From: Larix kaempferi
Lineage: Eukaryota > Streptophyta > Pinopsida > Pinales > Pinaceae
Reading direction: 5' to 3'
DNA: 64,000 nt
Assembly (NCBI GenBank): GCA_027924585.1
Contig: BSBM01000068.1
Location: 13,117,501 to 13,181,500, forward strand
The notes below the pieces were generated by a model, which was not told the DNA's origin, ran no database searches, and saw only the letters and a list, made by a program, of their open reading frames with translations. The position numbers and the translations under genes were made by a program. Shown one piece after another: positions 23,040 to 31,625 of the stretch (position 1 is the first letter of the stretch; every line of letters starts with the position of its first letter).

Positions 23040-24218
23040 ATGGACCCAACTATGGATACTATTGAGCTGACAAATCACATAGAGTGTGAATCAGCAAATG
23101 ATACTGAAATCTCGTTAGCAGAACGCAGAGGGTCCTCCTTTAATCCTTCTACTTCTGAAGATGCATCCTATATTACTATTCGTGATCAAAATCCTAGCGC
23201 TGACTGGCAATTACCCCAAATCTTGCCTCGAGATGTTTATAAACTCCATTGGTGGAATATTACTTCTGTTACCCATATCCGTGTTTCCAGTATTGATGTT
23301 ACTTTTACGGATATGCAAGAACCCATACACATAAATCTGTTAGACCGAGCACAGATAGACTGGGCTAAGTCCATGAAATATAAGTATGCTCATTTTGGAG
23401 CAGTCAAGTTAGGACTTGGACCCTTGGTTCGACCACGTCTTGCTATTTCTTCTTTGTGTTGTACAGTTGATACTAGGCATAAAAAAATTTCTGATGCTGT
23501 AATCGGTGGATTCACAGCCCCTCTACATGATGGTCCTGCTTTCGGGACAATCTATCCCAAATTCTCTGTCAGCCTGGAAGACCCTCATATTTATAATATT
23601 CTCAAAGCTTATATCTTGCCTAAAGGTTTTGATATGGAGACTGGATCTCGAATTATCCAGCTCAAAGGAGGAGTCTGTATTCGGTTTGGTAATGATACTC
23701 TCCCACAGTTGCGGACTGTTGTCCATCAGAGTTCTGCAGACTGCAGCATGGTGGAATATCCCACTTCCTCTGCCAAATCTGCTAAATCAAAAGCAGCTAT
23801 CTCTAAAAATGCCACTCCGATTACTTTTAACTGGACTGGGATAAAATATCCATCCTCTTGGGAAGTTAAGTATTCTGAGTTGAGAAACCAAGAAAGAATG
23901 ATTGCCTCATATAACCCACAGCCTCTTGTCTTTGATGAAGCTAGTTGTTCTTTCAGACCATCCCAAGAAGATCAGACTTCCAGATCTCATCGTCCACTCA
24001 TCAGATCTACTTCAATGGCCTCTTATAACAATGCCCGACTACAAGCCATGACTGATCAGGTGAGCAAAGAAAGCCAAGCTGAAGCCAATATCACTCTGCC
24101 TAGGTCTACTTCTGTAAATACTACTTCTTTTTCCGGTTTGTCAGATTTTGAGCATAAAGGTCAACATGCAGACTGCCCTGCATGTAGAAAAATTAAACAA
24201 AAATTAATACAAAAATGA
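23040..24218 (+). CDS. Caulimovirid movement protein
   Basis: 392 residues. The core, about residues 75-240, fits the 30K-superfamily cell-to-cell movement protein of caulimovirids: YAHFGAVKLGLGPLVRP, DTRHKKISDAVIGGF, FGTIYPKFSVSLEDP, and ILPKGFDMETGSRIIQLKGG. These proteins open plasmodesmata and help virus particles pass between cells (family knowledge). The C-terminal part is Ser-rich and ends with HADCPACRKIKQK. The ORF ends in TGA at 24216, one codon before the ATG of the next ORF in the same frame. The start follows CTTTTCAAA and is the first ATG of the frame, so it is well placed. Confidence 0.85.
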   Translation: MDPTMDTIELTNHIECESANDTEISLAERRGSSFNPSTSEDASYITIRDQNPSADWQLPQILPRDVYKLHWWNITSVTHIRVSSIDVTFTDMQEPIHINLLDRAQIDWAKSMKYKYAHFGAVKLGLGPLVRPRLAISSLCCTVDTRHKKISDAVIGGFTAPLHDGPAFGTIYPKFSVSLEDPHIYNILKAYILPKGFDMETGSRIIQLKGGVCIRFGNDTLPQLRTVVHQSSADCSMVEYPTSSAKSAKSKAAISKNATPITFNWTGIKYPSSWEVKYSELRNQERMIASYNPQPLVFDEASCSFRPSQEDQTSRSHRPLIRSTSMASYNNARLQAMTDQVSKESQAEANITLPRSTSVNTTSFSGLSDFEHKGQHADCPACRKIKQKLIQK

Positions 24219-24221
24219 AAA

Positions 24222-25115
24222 ATGAAAAAAGCTCAAGAGAATCCCCATGAATATCCATCTTTAGGAATGTTCTCTTTACCTCGCTCTGGAGCCGATGTAG
24301 AGACTACCAATACTCTTGGTCAAAAGTCTTACTACCCTGGTAGAAACCTCCCGGAGACACCTTTCCGCCAGTATGCTTCAGATGGTTCTTCCAAAAGAGA
24401 ATATATGATTGTAAAGTCATCTACTGCTGACCAATCTATGTCAGATGACATCAAGTTAGCAAATTGGGGAAACTTGCAGGAAATGTGCACTGCAAGAAAT
24501 ATTGATGATATGGCAGATGATATTTTAATGTTGAAACATCAGTGTTCTGAACAAAGAATCCAAGTAGATAAAGTTGTAACAAAGTTGGAACTACTGGATC
24601 ATTTACTGCATGACACTACAGAGATACAAAAGGAAATCACTATAGCTTCTGATAAATTAGAAAGAAGAATTTCTGTTTTAAAAGAACTTTCAAGTAAAAC
24701 AGAAGAGTTAAAGAAGAAGCGTTATTATGTCCCAGATCATGTTCATCGCCTAGCAGCCCAAGGACATAATAGGAGTAAATCCCTAGGACAGTTCAATGTT
24801 GTCCCAGAAGAAGAAAAACCAGAATGGGATTTTGGTGAGAGTGATGCCAAGATAGAATTAATTGAACATTGGATCTCTGAGTTTAAAAGCTTCAATCCTG
24901 TATTAGACCCAAAATATGAAGTGTCATTAAATATGATGGCAGAAGAATCCTCTAACAGGATGAGGATCACTGGTCCAAGAGAACACTATGATGAGCACAT
25001 GTTTGATGCCAATCCTACTGCTGTTAATGACCAGCCCAAAGTTTTTAACTTTGGAATTAATAATATGAATAATCTCATTTCCCAAATGCCTGAGCAACCA
25101 GTGCTCAATATTTAG
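24222..25115 (+). CDS. Pararetrovirus coiled-coil protein, upstream part of the capsid region
   Basis: 297 residues in the same frame as its neighbours. Residues about 105-170 show heptad-like Leu/Ile spacing (KVVTKLELLDHLLHDTTEIQ, then KLERRISVLKELSSKTEELK), so a coiled coil is likely. The C-terminal part is acidic and mixed. It stops at TAG 25113-25115, after which the frame runs on into the capsid ORF without break. In single-polyprotein caulimovirids this position lies between movement protein and capsid. A role in virion assembly is inference from position and coiled coil only. Confidence 0.65.
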   Translation: MKKAQENPHEYPSLGMFSLPRSGADVETTNTLGQKSYYPGRNLPETPFRQYASDGSSKREYMIVKSSTADQSMSDDIKLANWGNLQEMCTARNIDDMADDILMLKHQCSEQRIQVDKVVTKLELLDHLLHDTTEIQKEITIASDKLERRISVLKELSSKTEELKKKRYYVPDHVHRLAAQGHNRSKSLGQFNVVPEEEKPEWDFGESDAKIELIEHWISEFKSFNPVLDPKYEVSLNMMAEESSNRMRITGPREHYDEHMFDANPTAVNDQPKVFNFGINNMNNLISQMPEQPVLNI

Positions 25116-25985
25116 TGCCAAAAAAGAGAAGAAGTTAGGAATGCTATTCAGTTATTACAACATTGGCTTTTGTATAAGAAACAGCAAGACCATAATGTGA
25201 CTGGCCAAATGCTTGCAACTCAACTAGTTGCAGGATTATCTGGTTTAGCTTATGAATGGTGGCGAGGGTTGCCACAAGAAACTAGGCATGAAATTCTTGC
25301 AGCCAATGATGCTGATGAACAACTTCTCTCTGCATTGGGAAGAGAATTCTATGGTCCAGAGGACCAAGAAGACACAGATCACCTTGCCTCTCTGTTTATG
25401 TCTGCTAGATTGTGTGATCTGAGTAAAGCTGAAGAATATTTCTGCTATATGCAGAAATTGTTAATTTCATCAGGTAAATCAGGAGACCCGACTTACCTCA
25501 AGCATTATTTGAGGAGTTACCCCGGCCATGTGCCAGATGCTGTTGAGCAAAGATTAAAAGATAAAAATATTCCATTAAGAAGTTTATCTTTGGCACAATT
25601 ACATGGTCATATTTTAGAATGTTGGCAAGAACATTGTTTAGAAAAGAGAGTTAGCAAAGATTTTAAAAGACATCAACAAATGTTCTCTGCTTCTTTCTGC
25701 AAAGAAGTTGCAGGTATGCCAGATTGGGGGTGTGGAGCACACAACAGAGGTCATCTCAAAGAATGCAAATGTAAAAAGAAGAAAAAGCTTTACTATACCT
25801 CTGAAATGAGATATCATCCTGAAGGCTCCTACAAACATAAGCCGAAGTACCGCTATAAGGATTACAAATCTAAGAAAAGGTCTAAGAATAAAAGATTTGT
25901 AAAGCGGCGTACAGATAAAGGTTTTGCAGACAAATGCTTTATCTGTGGTCAAAAGGGACATTGGCCAAGCAAATGTCCTAAGTGA
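25116..25985 (+). CDS. Pararetrovirus capsid protein with CCHC zinc knuckle
   Basis: The frame is open from 25116, and the first ATG is at 25170 (271 residues from there). The N-terminal half is an alpha-helical gag-like capsid (AYEWWRGLPQETRHEI, then SALGREFYGPEDQEDTDHLA, then FCYMQKLLISSGKSGDPTYL). The C-terminal third is highly basic (CKCKKKKK, KDYKSKKRSKNKRFVKRR) and ends with a zinc knuckle C-x2-C-x4-H-x4-C (CFICGQKGHWPSKC), which binds the pregenomic RNA in this family. It stops at TGA 25983-25985 just after the knuckle. The missing upstream ATG suggests it was once translated as part of a longer polyprotein or by reinitiation. Confidence 0.85.
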   Translation, partial: CQKREEVRNAIQLLQHWLLYKKQQDHNVTGQMLATQLVAGLSGLAYEWWRGLPQETRHEILAANDADEQLLSALGREFYGPEDQEDTDHLASLFMSARLCDLSKAEEYFCYMQKLLISSGKSGDPTYLKHYLRSYPGHVPDAVEQRLKDKNIPLRSLSLAQLHGHILECWQEHCLEKRVSKDFKRHQQMFSASFCKEVAGMPDWGCGAHNRGHLKECKCKKKKKLYYTSEMRYHPEGSYKHKPKYRYKDYKSKKRSKNKRFVKRRTDKGFADKCFICGQKGHWPSKCPK

Positions 25986-28900
25986 AAATCTAAGCCAAGG
26001 CTTGCAGCACTTTGTACAGCACTAGATCCCGATTGGTGGGATTTATGTGAAGTTTCTTTTGATTCTCCTCTCCCTCCTGGAGAGATTATTGAACTCCCAG
26101 ATTCTGATAGTGATTCTGCTTCTGACTCTAGTTCTGAGATCCCGCTCATTGCTAAATGTGATCCTCCAAATTCATCCTCTTCATCCGATTCTGATTTAGA
26201 TGATCCACATTTAGGGGGGTGTATCCAGCCAGAGTTTGATTTTTCTCTTTATATGTTTTCTTCCCGTCTCTCTATTCATCAACTGGAAAAGCAAGTTGCC
26301 AGTATTGATCTTCAGTTGTCCACTATCCCTGTTTTTAGACACACAGAGAGAACAGCCCTAAGAGAAGAAAAGAAACAGTTACTTGAGAAGATTGAAACCC
26401 TGACTAAAGAGAAAGGAAAAGCGAAACTGACAGTCCCTAGCTATAACCCTATAGAGCTTTACCAGCACTATCCTAATAGTCATTTTGACAGACAAAGCCA
26501 CAGACAGGATAGAATGAATTTACTCCAGAGTCAGATAAAACAAAAGCACGAGCAAATAAAGACACTGCTGAAAGAGATAGAGAATTTGAAACAATCCATC
26601 TCAGTGTTATTAGCAGAAAGAGATCAGTCCTCAGAAGAAGAGCTCTCTCAAGAAATTGAAAGAGTTTGTGGTACCAAAGAAGGATCCCCATCTCCTAAGT
26701 CTTCTCCTGTAAAGTCACCGTCTCCTAAGTCTCAATCCATAAGTTTGCTTGGCGCAGTCTCAGGACCAAAATTGTTTATAACTCTAACTTTTAGTCCTGC
26801 TGAGTTTAAGCCATATTTTGTACAGTGTTTGATAGATTCTGGTTGTCAATTTAATTTAGCAAAAGGAAATGCCCTGCCACCTTATTACTGGGAAAACAGT
26901 AAAGAGTTCGGTTCTGCAATTCAAGGTTCGCCTGTGTTCTTAACAGGTAAAGTTAAAGATTTTCCAGTAAAACTGTCAGGTCATTCTAGTTCTTTGTCAT
27001 TGTTTAGGTTGGATCAATTAAGAGAAGATTGTGTTTTGGGATCTGAGTTTCTTGTAAAAGTAAGTCCGTTTTCCATTGACACCCAAAAGATGGTTTTCTT
27101 GTGTACAGTCCATGGTCAATCAGTATCAATGTCTTTGAGTAATAAGTTTAGTCCTCAGTGTAAGCCAATTGTACATAGTCATGAGTCAAGTGTGTCTGGT
27201 CAGTCCAATAAAAGTTTGAATAAAATGGAACGCTGCATCTCCTATGCAGAAGTTCATGGTGAAAATATTCTTGCAGATATCAAGGAAAAGATTATCAGAG
27301 ATTGTTGCTCTGAGAATCCAAATGCCTTCTGGAAGAGGGAAAAATACTTTGTTTCCATTGAGTTAGATCCTCTCCAGAAAATAAAACCAATGAAGGCATC
27401 AGCAAGAATCATGAGTCCGTCAGAAAGAGACTTTTGCTCCAAAGAAATTCAGGAATTGTTATCCAAAGGTTTAATTGAGCCATCAAAAAGCCCTTGGGCA
27501 TGTAGAGACTTTGTGGTAAATAAACATTCTGAGCAAAAGCGAGGAAAGCCAAGATTAGTGGTGAACTTCAAGCCACTAAATGCTGTGTTGAAGAAAATCA
27601 GGTATCCTCTTCCTGATAAGTCAAGCTTGTTGCAGAAAATCAATGGTTGCACTATATTCAGTAAGTTTGACTTGAAATCTGGATTCTATCAGATAGGGAT
27701 TAAACCAGAAGACAGATACAAAATAGCTTTTGTTGTCCCACATGGTCAGTACCAGTGGAAAGTCTTACCATTCGGAATAAATAATGCTCCATCAGAATTC
27801 CAGAAAAGAATGGAAGATATCTTTAGAGACATACCATGGTTGCTTGTGTTTATAGATGACATATTAATTTGTTCCAAGAATGTACAAGATCATCTAAAAC
27901 ATTTGCAGAAATTTTATGATTTGGTTTTTAAGCATGGTTTGGTATTGTCTGCTTCAAAAATGGAAATAGGAAAGACAGAAATGGATTTCCTAGGTTTTCA
28001 TATCAAAGATGGAACTGTCATTCTGCAAGAACATGTATTGAAGAATTTTGAAAAGTTTCCAGATAATATTTTAGATAAAACACAGTTGCAGAGGTTCCTT
28101 GGTAGCCTCAATTATATTCGGCCATTCTATAAAGGCCAAGCTTCTGACATCAGATGTTTGCAGCAACGTCTCAAGAAAAATCCTGTTGCATGGTCAGAAG
28201 AGATGACTCTGGCAGTCAAAAAAATAAGAGCTAGAGTGAAAGAGCTTCCAGCACTTCATCTCCCTCTGGGTACTGGTAAGCTGATTATTGAAACAGACGC
28301 TTCAAACTCTACGTGGGGTGGAGTTCTTCTTGAAGAGATTGAGGGAAAAGAAAATGTTTGTGGTTATGCTTCTGGTTCGTTCAGAGGAGCAGAGTTAAAT
28401 TATCCAAGCACCCACAAGGAAATTCTGGCTGTCAAAAAGACAGTCAATCACTTTATTCTATATCTCAAGCCAGTCAGGTTTATAGTCAGAACAGATCTGA
28501 AGATAATGCCTGGAATATTTAGAAATGAAAACTTGATGGCTGAGAATTCAAGTAGAATATTAAAATGGTTCATCTGGTTGAATAATTTTGATTTTGATAT
28601 TGTATACAAGCCTGGATATTTGAATTGTTTAGCTGATATGCTCACTCGGGAAAACTTGCAGATTGAAGACAGTAAAGTTCCAAGTTTAAAGATGTTTTCT
28701 GCAGGTTCTAGCTCCAGCTCCAGGAAGGATCGTGATGATGATCCTAAAGGCAAAAGGCCAATGTCAAACTATGATGAGAAACCAATGTTCCATGGAAATC
28801 CCATAATTGGAAATCAGCCAGAAAAACTTCCAAAAGAAGCTCTATTCATGAAGCCATGGGATAACAGTCTTACTGAGGAGGAAAGAAGAGAATTGCTCGA

Positions 28901-29786
28901 TTATGCTAATCGACAAGATGCAGAAAAATATCTCAGTCTGACTTTAATAAAACAGATTCAAATGAGTCCCTGTAAACTCCACATCATGGAACGATGGGAG
29001 AAGAAAGCATTCAGAGGATTGCAAAATGCCAGAGAACAGCTTAGGAAATGTAATGAACTGTGGATCGATTGTAATGAAGAAAAAGAAGGCCCTAGATGGT
29101 ATGTGGATATTGGTGAAGGTGACCTCACATGGACTTCTTATAATTTGATTTTGCAATTCTGCAGGGAAGAAACATCCATTGTCATATGTGCTGACCCAGG
29201 AAACATGCGCAATAAAAAGTGGTCCGGGTGGACTGAAATTTTGTTGGATAAATTCTGTCCAAGAAAAGATTGGACTGTGCGCAGAGCCAATTTTATCCTT
29301 CATCTAGAAGCAGATATGCAGGCTGCGGACCAGGCAAATATTTGGTTTAAATTTCTGCTTCGACATCATGGTGGAAGATACTCTGAACTTGAACACTGTG
29401 TTAATGTAACACATAAATATATTAAAAGAGATGAAAATGGTAACAGGATTGACACTAAGGTTCATAGGCGAACTCTCCCTTTGAACTATCGTGTTGAATC
29501 TCAATTTCAGAGTGAGTACCTATATGAAGAAGGACATGAAGCTGTGTTTGGTTCTGATGTAGAGCGCTGTTTCGGTGAACTTCTATATCCAGAGGTTGAA
29601 TATCCTGAAGATGAGCAGTACATCTATGATTCCCAACCGCCATATCATTGGGAAGATGAGCTCGTTCGAAGAGAAATAGAAGAAGCATTGTATGATGATG
29701 AACAGGAATGCTGGTGTGGAGGCCAAGGTGTCGGACCGCCCGATGATCCTGATGTATTTTGTGTCTGCCGTTCCGGAAGTGACTAA
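25986..29786 (+). CDS. Pararetrovirus polyprotein: protease, reverse transcriptase, RNase H, C-terminal extension
   Basis: The frame is open from 25986; the first ATG is at 26253 (1177 residues). Before it lie 89 open codons, acidic and Ser-rich. Counting from 26253: coiled-coil segments at about 1-135; aspartic protease with LIDSGCQFN near 195; RT at about 385-590 with FSKFDLKSGFYQIGI, LPFGINNAPSEFQKRMEDIF and the catalytic FIDD near 534; RNase H at about 675-800 with IIETDASNSTWGGVL, LNYPSTHKEILAVK and CLADMLTREN. All key catalytic motifs are intact. About 375 residues follow the RNase H, with no domain I recognise and ending in a Cys-containing acidic tail. There is no integrase, as expected for caulimovirids. 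Confidence 0.9.
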   Translation, partial: KSKPRLAALCTALDPDWWDLCEVSFDSPLPPGEIIELPDSDSDSASDSSSEIPLIAKCDPPNSSSSSDSDLDDPHLGGCIQPEFDFSLYMFSSRLSIHQLEKQVASIDLQLSTIPVFRHTERTALREEKKQLLEKIETLTKEKGKAKLTVPSYNPIELYQHYPNSHFDRQSHRQDRMNLLQSQIKQKHEQIKTLLKEIENLKQSISVLLAERDQSSEEELSQEIERVCGTKEGSPSPKSSPVKSPSPKSQSISLLGAVSGPKLFITLTFSPAEFKPYFVQCLIDSGCQFNLAKGNALPPYYWENSKEFGSAIQGSPVFLTGKVKDFPVKLSGHSSSLSLFRLDQLREDCVLGSEFLVKVSPFSIDTQKMVFLCTVHGQSVSMSLSNKFSPQCKPIVHSHESSVSGQSNKSLNKMERCISYAEVHGENILADIKEKIIRDCCSENPNAFWKREKYFVSIELDPLQKIKPMKASARIMSPSERDFCSKEIQELLSKGLIEPSKSPWACRDFVVNKHSEQKRGKPRLVVNFKPLNAVLKKIRYPLPDKSSLLQKINGCTIFSKFDLKSGFYQIGIKPEDRYKIAFVVPHGQYQWKVLPFGINNAPSEFQKRMEDIFRDIPWLLVFIDDILICSKNVQDHLKHLQKFYDLVFKHGLVLSASKMEIGKTEMDFLGFHIKDGTVILQEHVLKNFEKFPDNILDKTQLQRFLGSLNYIRPFYKGQASDIRCLQQRLKKNPVAWSEEMTLAVKKIRARVKELPALHLPLGTGKLIIETDASNSTWGGVLLEEIEGKENVCGYASGSFRGAELNYPSTHKEILAVKKTVNHFILYLKPVRFIVRTDLKIMPGIFRNENLMAENSSRILKWFIWLNNFDFDIVYKPGYLNCLADMLTRENLQIEDSKVPSLKMFSAGSSSSSRKDRDDDPKGKRPMSNYDEKPMFHGNPIIGNQPEKLPKEALFMKPWDNSLTEEERRELLDYANRQDAEKYLSLTLIKQIQMSPCKLHIMERWEKKAFRGLQNAREQLRKCNELWIDCNEEKEGPRWYVDIGEGDLTWTSYNLILQFCREETSIVICADPGNMRNKKWSGWTEILLDKFCPRKDWTVRRANFILHLEADMQAADQANIWFKFLLRHHGGRYSELEHCVNVTHKYIKRDENGNRIDTKVHRRTLPLNYRVESQFQSEYLYEEGHEAVFGSDVERCFGELLYPEVEYPEDEQYIYDSQPPYHWEDELVRREIEEALYDDEQECWCGGQGVGPPDDPDVFCVCRSGSD

Positions 29787-30137
29787 TGAAGAGTCTTCGT
29801 AACGGGAATGGAGTCTGTGGTCCGATTTAATTGTAATAATTTGCTTTTGTACATAAGCATCTTTTAGTGGAAGCCGTAGTGGGCCGGTAATAGTAGCTCC
29901 ACTTTGTAATGTCGGCCAAGCTTATCGGCCATGCTTTGCTTTTCCGTAGAAATAATTAGATGGGCCAGTAGGTTGTTGGCCATCGAATCTACCTTTGGTT
30001 GTCGGTTTCCGAGTCCCCTCATGGCGCTGCCTCATAGGGACGAGATAAACGTGGTGCTGTCCCACCATGTCCTCGTATTCCTTTATTTTAGACTGGTTGG
30101 TGTAAGTTTCAAGTGACCGGATGACTGCCTAAAAACT

Positions 30138-30145
30138 TATATAAG
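30138..30145 (+). promoter_or_regulatory. TATA box of the pararetrovirus promoter
   Basis: TATATAAG followed by GGAGAGC, a purine-rich start region and no ATG for some distance, in the position of the 35S-type promoter of caulimovirids. Transcription would start near 30170 and, on a circle, pass the primer site. Confidence 0.7.
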
Positions 30146-30546
30146 GGAGAGCCCGAGCTCATTCTGGTCATTCGAGTCGAGTGCATTGAGCTGGTTAAGA
30201 GCTCTGCAACTAAGATAGGAGTCGATTTGATCCAGTAGTTGGAAGCTCTGAGTCTTAGGTGTGTGAGAACTGTAGTTCTATGCTCTGCTATTTGCCCTCG
30301 AGGTATAACATAGCAACAGAACAACTGCATGTTCGCCTCTGTATAAAGAGTCTGTAAGTGCGCTAGTGGATATACCATGGGTGTCCCAGGAGCTTGCTAT
30401 TAAGCTCATGCCTTCGGGAAGTGCTGAACGCTAAAAGGCCCCATGTCATTGTATCCAGGTGCTCAGTCGAGTGTATGGTGACGACCTTCGTAGTCCGAAG
30501 GCGATCCATTGGAGTCTGTATGTATGTAATTCCACATTGAGGCGAT

Positions 30547-30552
30547 AATAAA
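30547..30552 (+). terminator. Polyadenylation signal of the pararetrovirus
   Basis: AATAAA about 400 nt downstream of the TATA box. This is the expected geometry for a terminally redundant pregenomic RNA, with the 3' end falling near 30565-30590, close to the end of the integrated copy. Confidence 0.65.
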
Positions 30553-30555
30553 TTT

Positions 30556-30587
30556 GCAGAAAGCTTGCTTGGGGAGATCTTGGTGCG
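30556..30587 (+). repeat. Right terminal repeat of the pararetrovirus copy
   Basis: Identical to 22616-22647. The viral sequence ends here: what follows (AATCCAGTTGG) is not the primer site that follows the left copy. Confidence 0.85.
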
Positions 30588-30639
30588 AATCCAGTTGGTG
30601 TGAAGGTGTACTGGTTGGGCATTAACTACTTGATGTTGT

Positions 30640-31023
30640 CACTAGTACAAAATGAGAAATTAATGACTAAAATTCGACTATAAATGACTATTTTTGAGTC
30701 GGTGACTAATAGTATATGATTTCCACTATCTTATCTCTAGTCGTATTTCACTAGTCATTAATTGGTTGACTTATTAGTCATTGATAGTCACTGATTAAAT
30801 CATTGATTTAGTCATTGATACTCACTGATTTAGTCATTGATTTAATCATTGATTGTCACAATTAATGACCAAATATACGACTAAATAAACTACTAGATGA
30901 TAACATATTAATGACTAAACTAAATACAACTAAACGTTAGTCGTGCTATAAGATATTGGAAATTAGAGACTAATAGTCGTATATATGCGAATTTAGTCGT
31001 TTTCTTAGTCACTAATTTACGAT
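30640..31023. mobile_element. MITE-like element rich in GACTA/TAGTC words
   Basis: Starts CACTAGTACAAAATGAG, which resembles the CACTA ends of En/Spm-type transposons. The first 60 bp (AAATTAATGACTAAAATTCG onward) and the last 60 bp (ending TTAGTCACTAATTT) are imperfect inverted copies. The middle has many ATTTAGTCATTGAT words. The right terminal CACTA is not preserved and no transposase is present. A short non-autonomous DNA transposon is the likeliest reading; the exact right end and target duplication are unknown. Confidence 0.45.
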
Positions 31024-31097
31024 AGGGTACGGAGGAATCGAACCACCAATCTCTTGCCTATAATTAGGCAGGTGCTCTACCATTGAGCTAGCACCCT
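31024..31097 (-). tRNA. tRNA-like sequence, probably a pseudogene
   Basis: On the minus strand: acceptor arms AGGGTGC and GTACCCT pair over 7 bp (one G-T). The D arm GCTC-AATGGTA-GAGC is perfect and forms an A box (TAGCTCAATGG). The T arm GGTGG-TTCGATT-CCTCC has one mismatch and forms a B box (GGTTCGATTCC). The anticodon arm is abnormal: the best stem is CCTGCC/GGCAAG with a mismatch and an 8-nt loop TAATTATA, so no anticodon can be assigned. No CCA is encoded. The AATGGTA D loop resembles organellar tRNAs. It may be a decayed tRNA gene or the head of a SINE. Confidence 0.5.
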
Positions 31098-31140
31098 TTA
31101 AGAAGTTGTTATTGCTTCACAATGATGATATTCAAACAAA

Positions 31141-31369
31141 TTTTGCATCATTCAAGCATACAAAATAATGATTACCAAGTTACTATAGATCCATAATGGC
31201 ATACCTTGTACTAGTCCTTCAAGTCTTTCAACTGCATTTATTAAGTGAAAATATATTTTTACATTTAATTAAAGCAGTTGAAGAACTTGAAGGACTAGTA
31301 CAAGGTAATCCATTATGGATCTATAGTAACTTGGTAATCATTATTTTGTATGCTTGAATGATGCAAAAT
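31141..31369. repeat. Inverted repeat with about 96-bp arms
   Basis: The left arm (31141-31236) and right arm (31272-31369) are nearly perfect reverse complements with a 35-bp AT-rich spacer. Left: GCATCATTCAAGCATACAAA ... CTTGTACTAGTCCTTCAAGT; right: the same words inverted. The RNA would form one long hairpin. No TA-rich or CACTA ends are visible at the outer borders. Confidence 0.85.
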
Positions 31370-31625
31370 GAAAAAATCCCAGAAATTTATTGGAATGACA
31401 AGCATGCATCCATTGTTAAACTATCTACCGAGTCATCTAGAGTCATTCCTAGATATCTGAATTTGACTGAAAATTCATAAGTAACTTGAAGATAATGGTA
31501 GATGATGCCATGGAAAGGAGAATTTCAGTTTATATAGAAGCAAAGGATGAGCAAATGGTGTCCCAAACTCATCTTCCTCCAATGTGGGCCAAGTCACCTC
31601 CCTCGCTACAAAAATGAGATCTTGA
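31370..31625. other. Region between the hairpin and copia element B
   Basis: No gene is established. TATATAAACT on the minus strand near 31533 resembles a TATA box, but nothing downstream supports a promoter. It ends with CTTGA, the target site of element B. Confidence 0.3.

Larger units (their letters stand above)
29787..30555 (+). other. Pararetrovirus large non-coding region
   Basis: It lies between the last ORF and the terminal repeat and holds the presumed pregenomic RNA promoter and polyadenylation signal. No further ORF of note: a separate transactivator gene, as in caulimoviruses, is absent. Confidence 0.7.
22616..30587 (+). mobile_element. Endogenous pararetrovirus (Caulimoviridae), one genome length
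   Basis: The order is tRNA-Met primer site (22651-22663), leader, movement protein, coiled-coil protein, capsid with zinc knuckle, protease-RT-RNase H, a non-coding region with a TATA box (30138-30145), and AATAAA (30547-30552). The same 32 nt stand at both ends (22616-22647 and 30556-30587), giving a circular genome of about 7.94 kb. There are no LTRs and no integrase. This matches Caulimoviridae; the single reading frame recalls petuviruses (family knowledge), but the genus cannot be settled here. All coding parts are in one frame, interrupted by stops at 24216-24218 (TGA), 25113-25115 (TAG) and 25983-25985 (TGA). Only one copy is in the window. Confidence 0.92.

Noticed and set aside
22580-30625. 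ACTGGTTGGGCA on both outer flanks of the viral copy as a target duplication
   Set aside because: The 12-nt word lies about 20 nt outside each junction, not at it, and the adjacent bases differ, so I do not call it a duplication.
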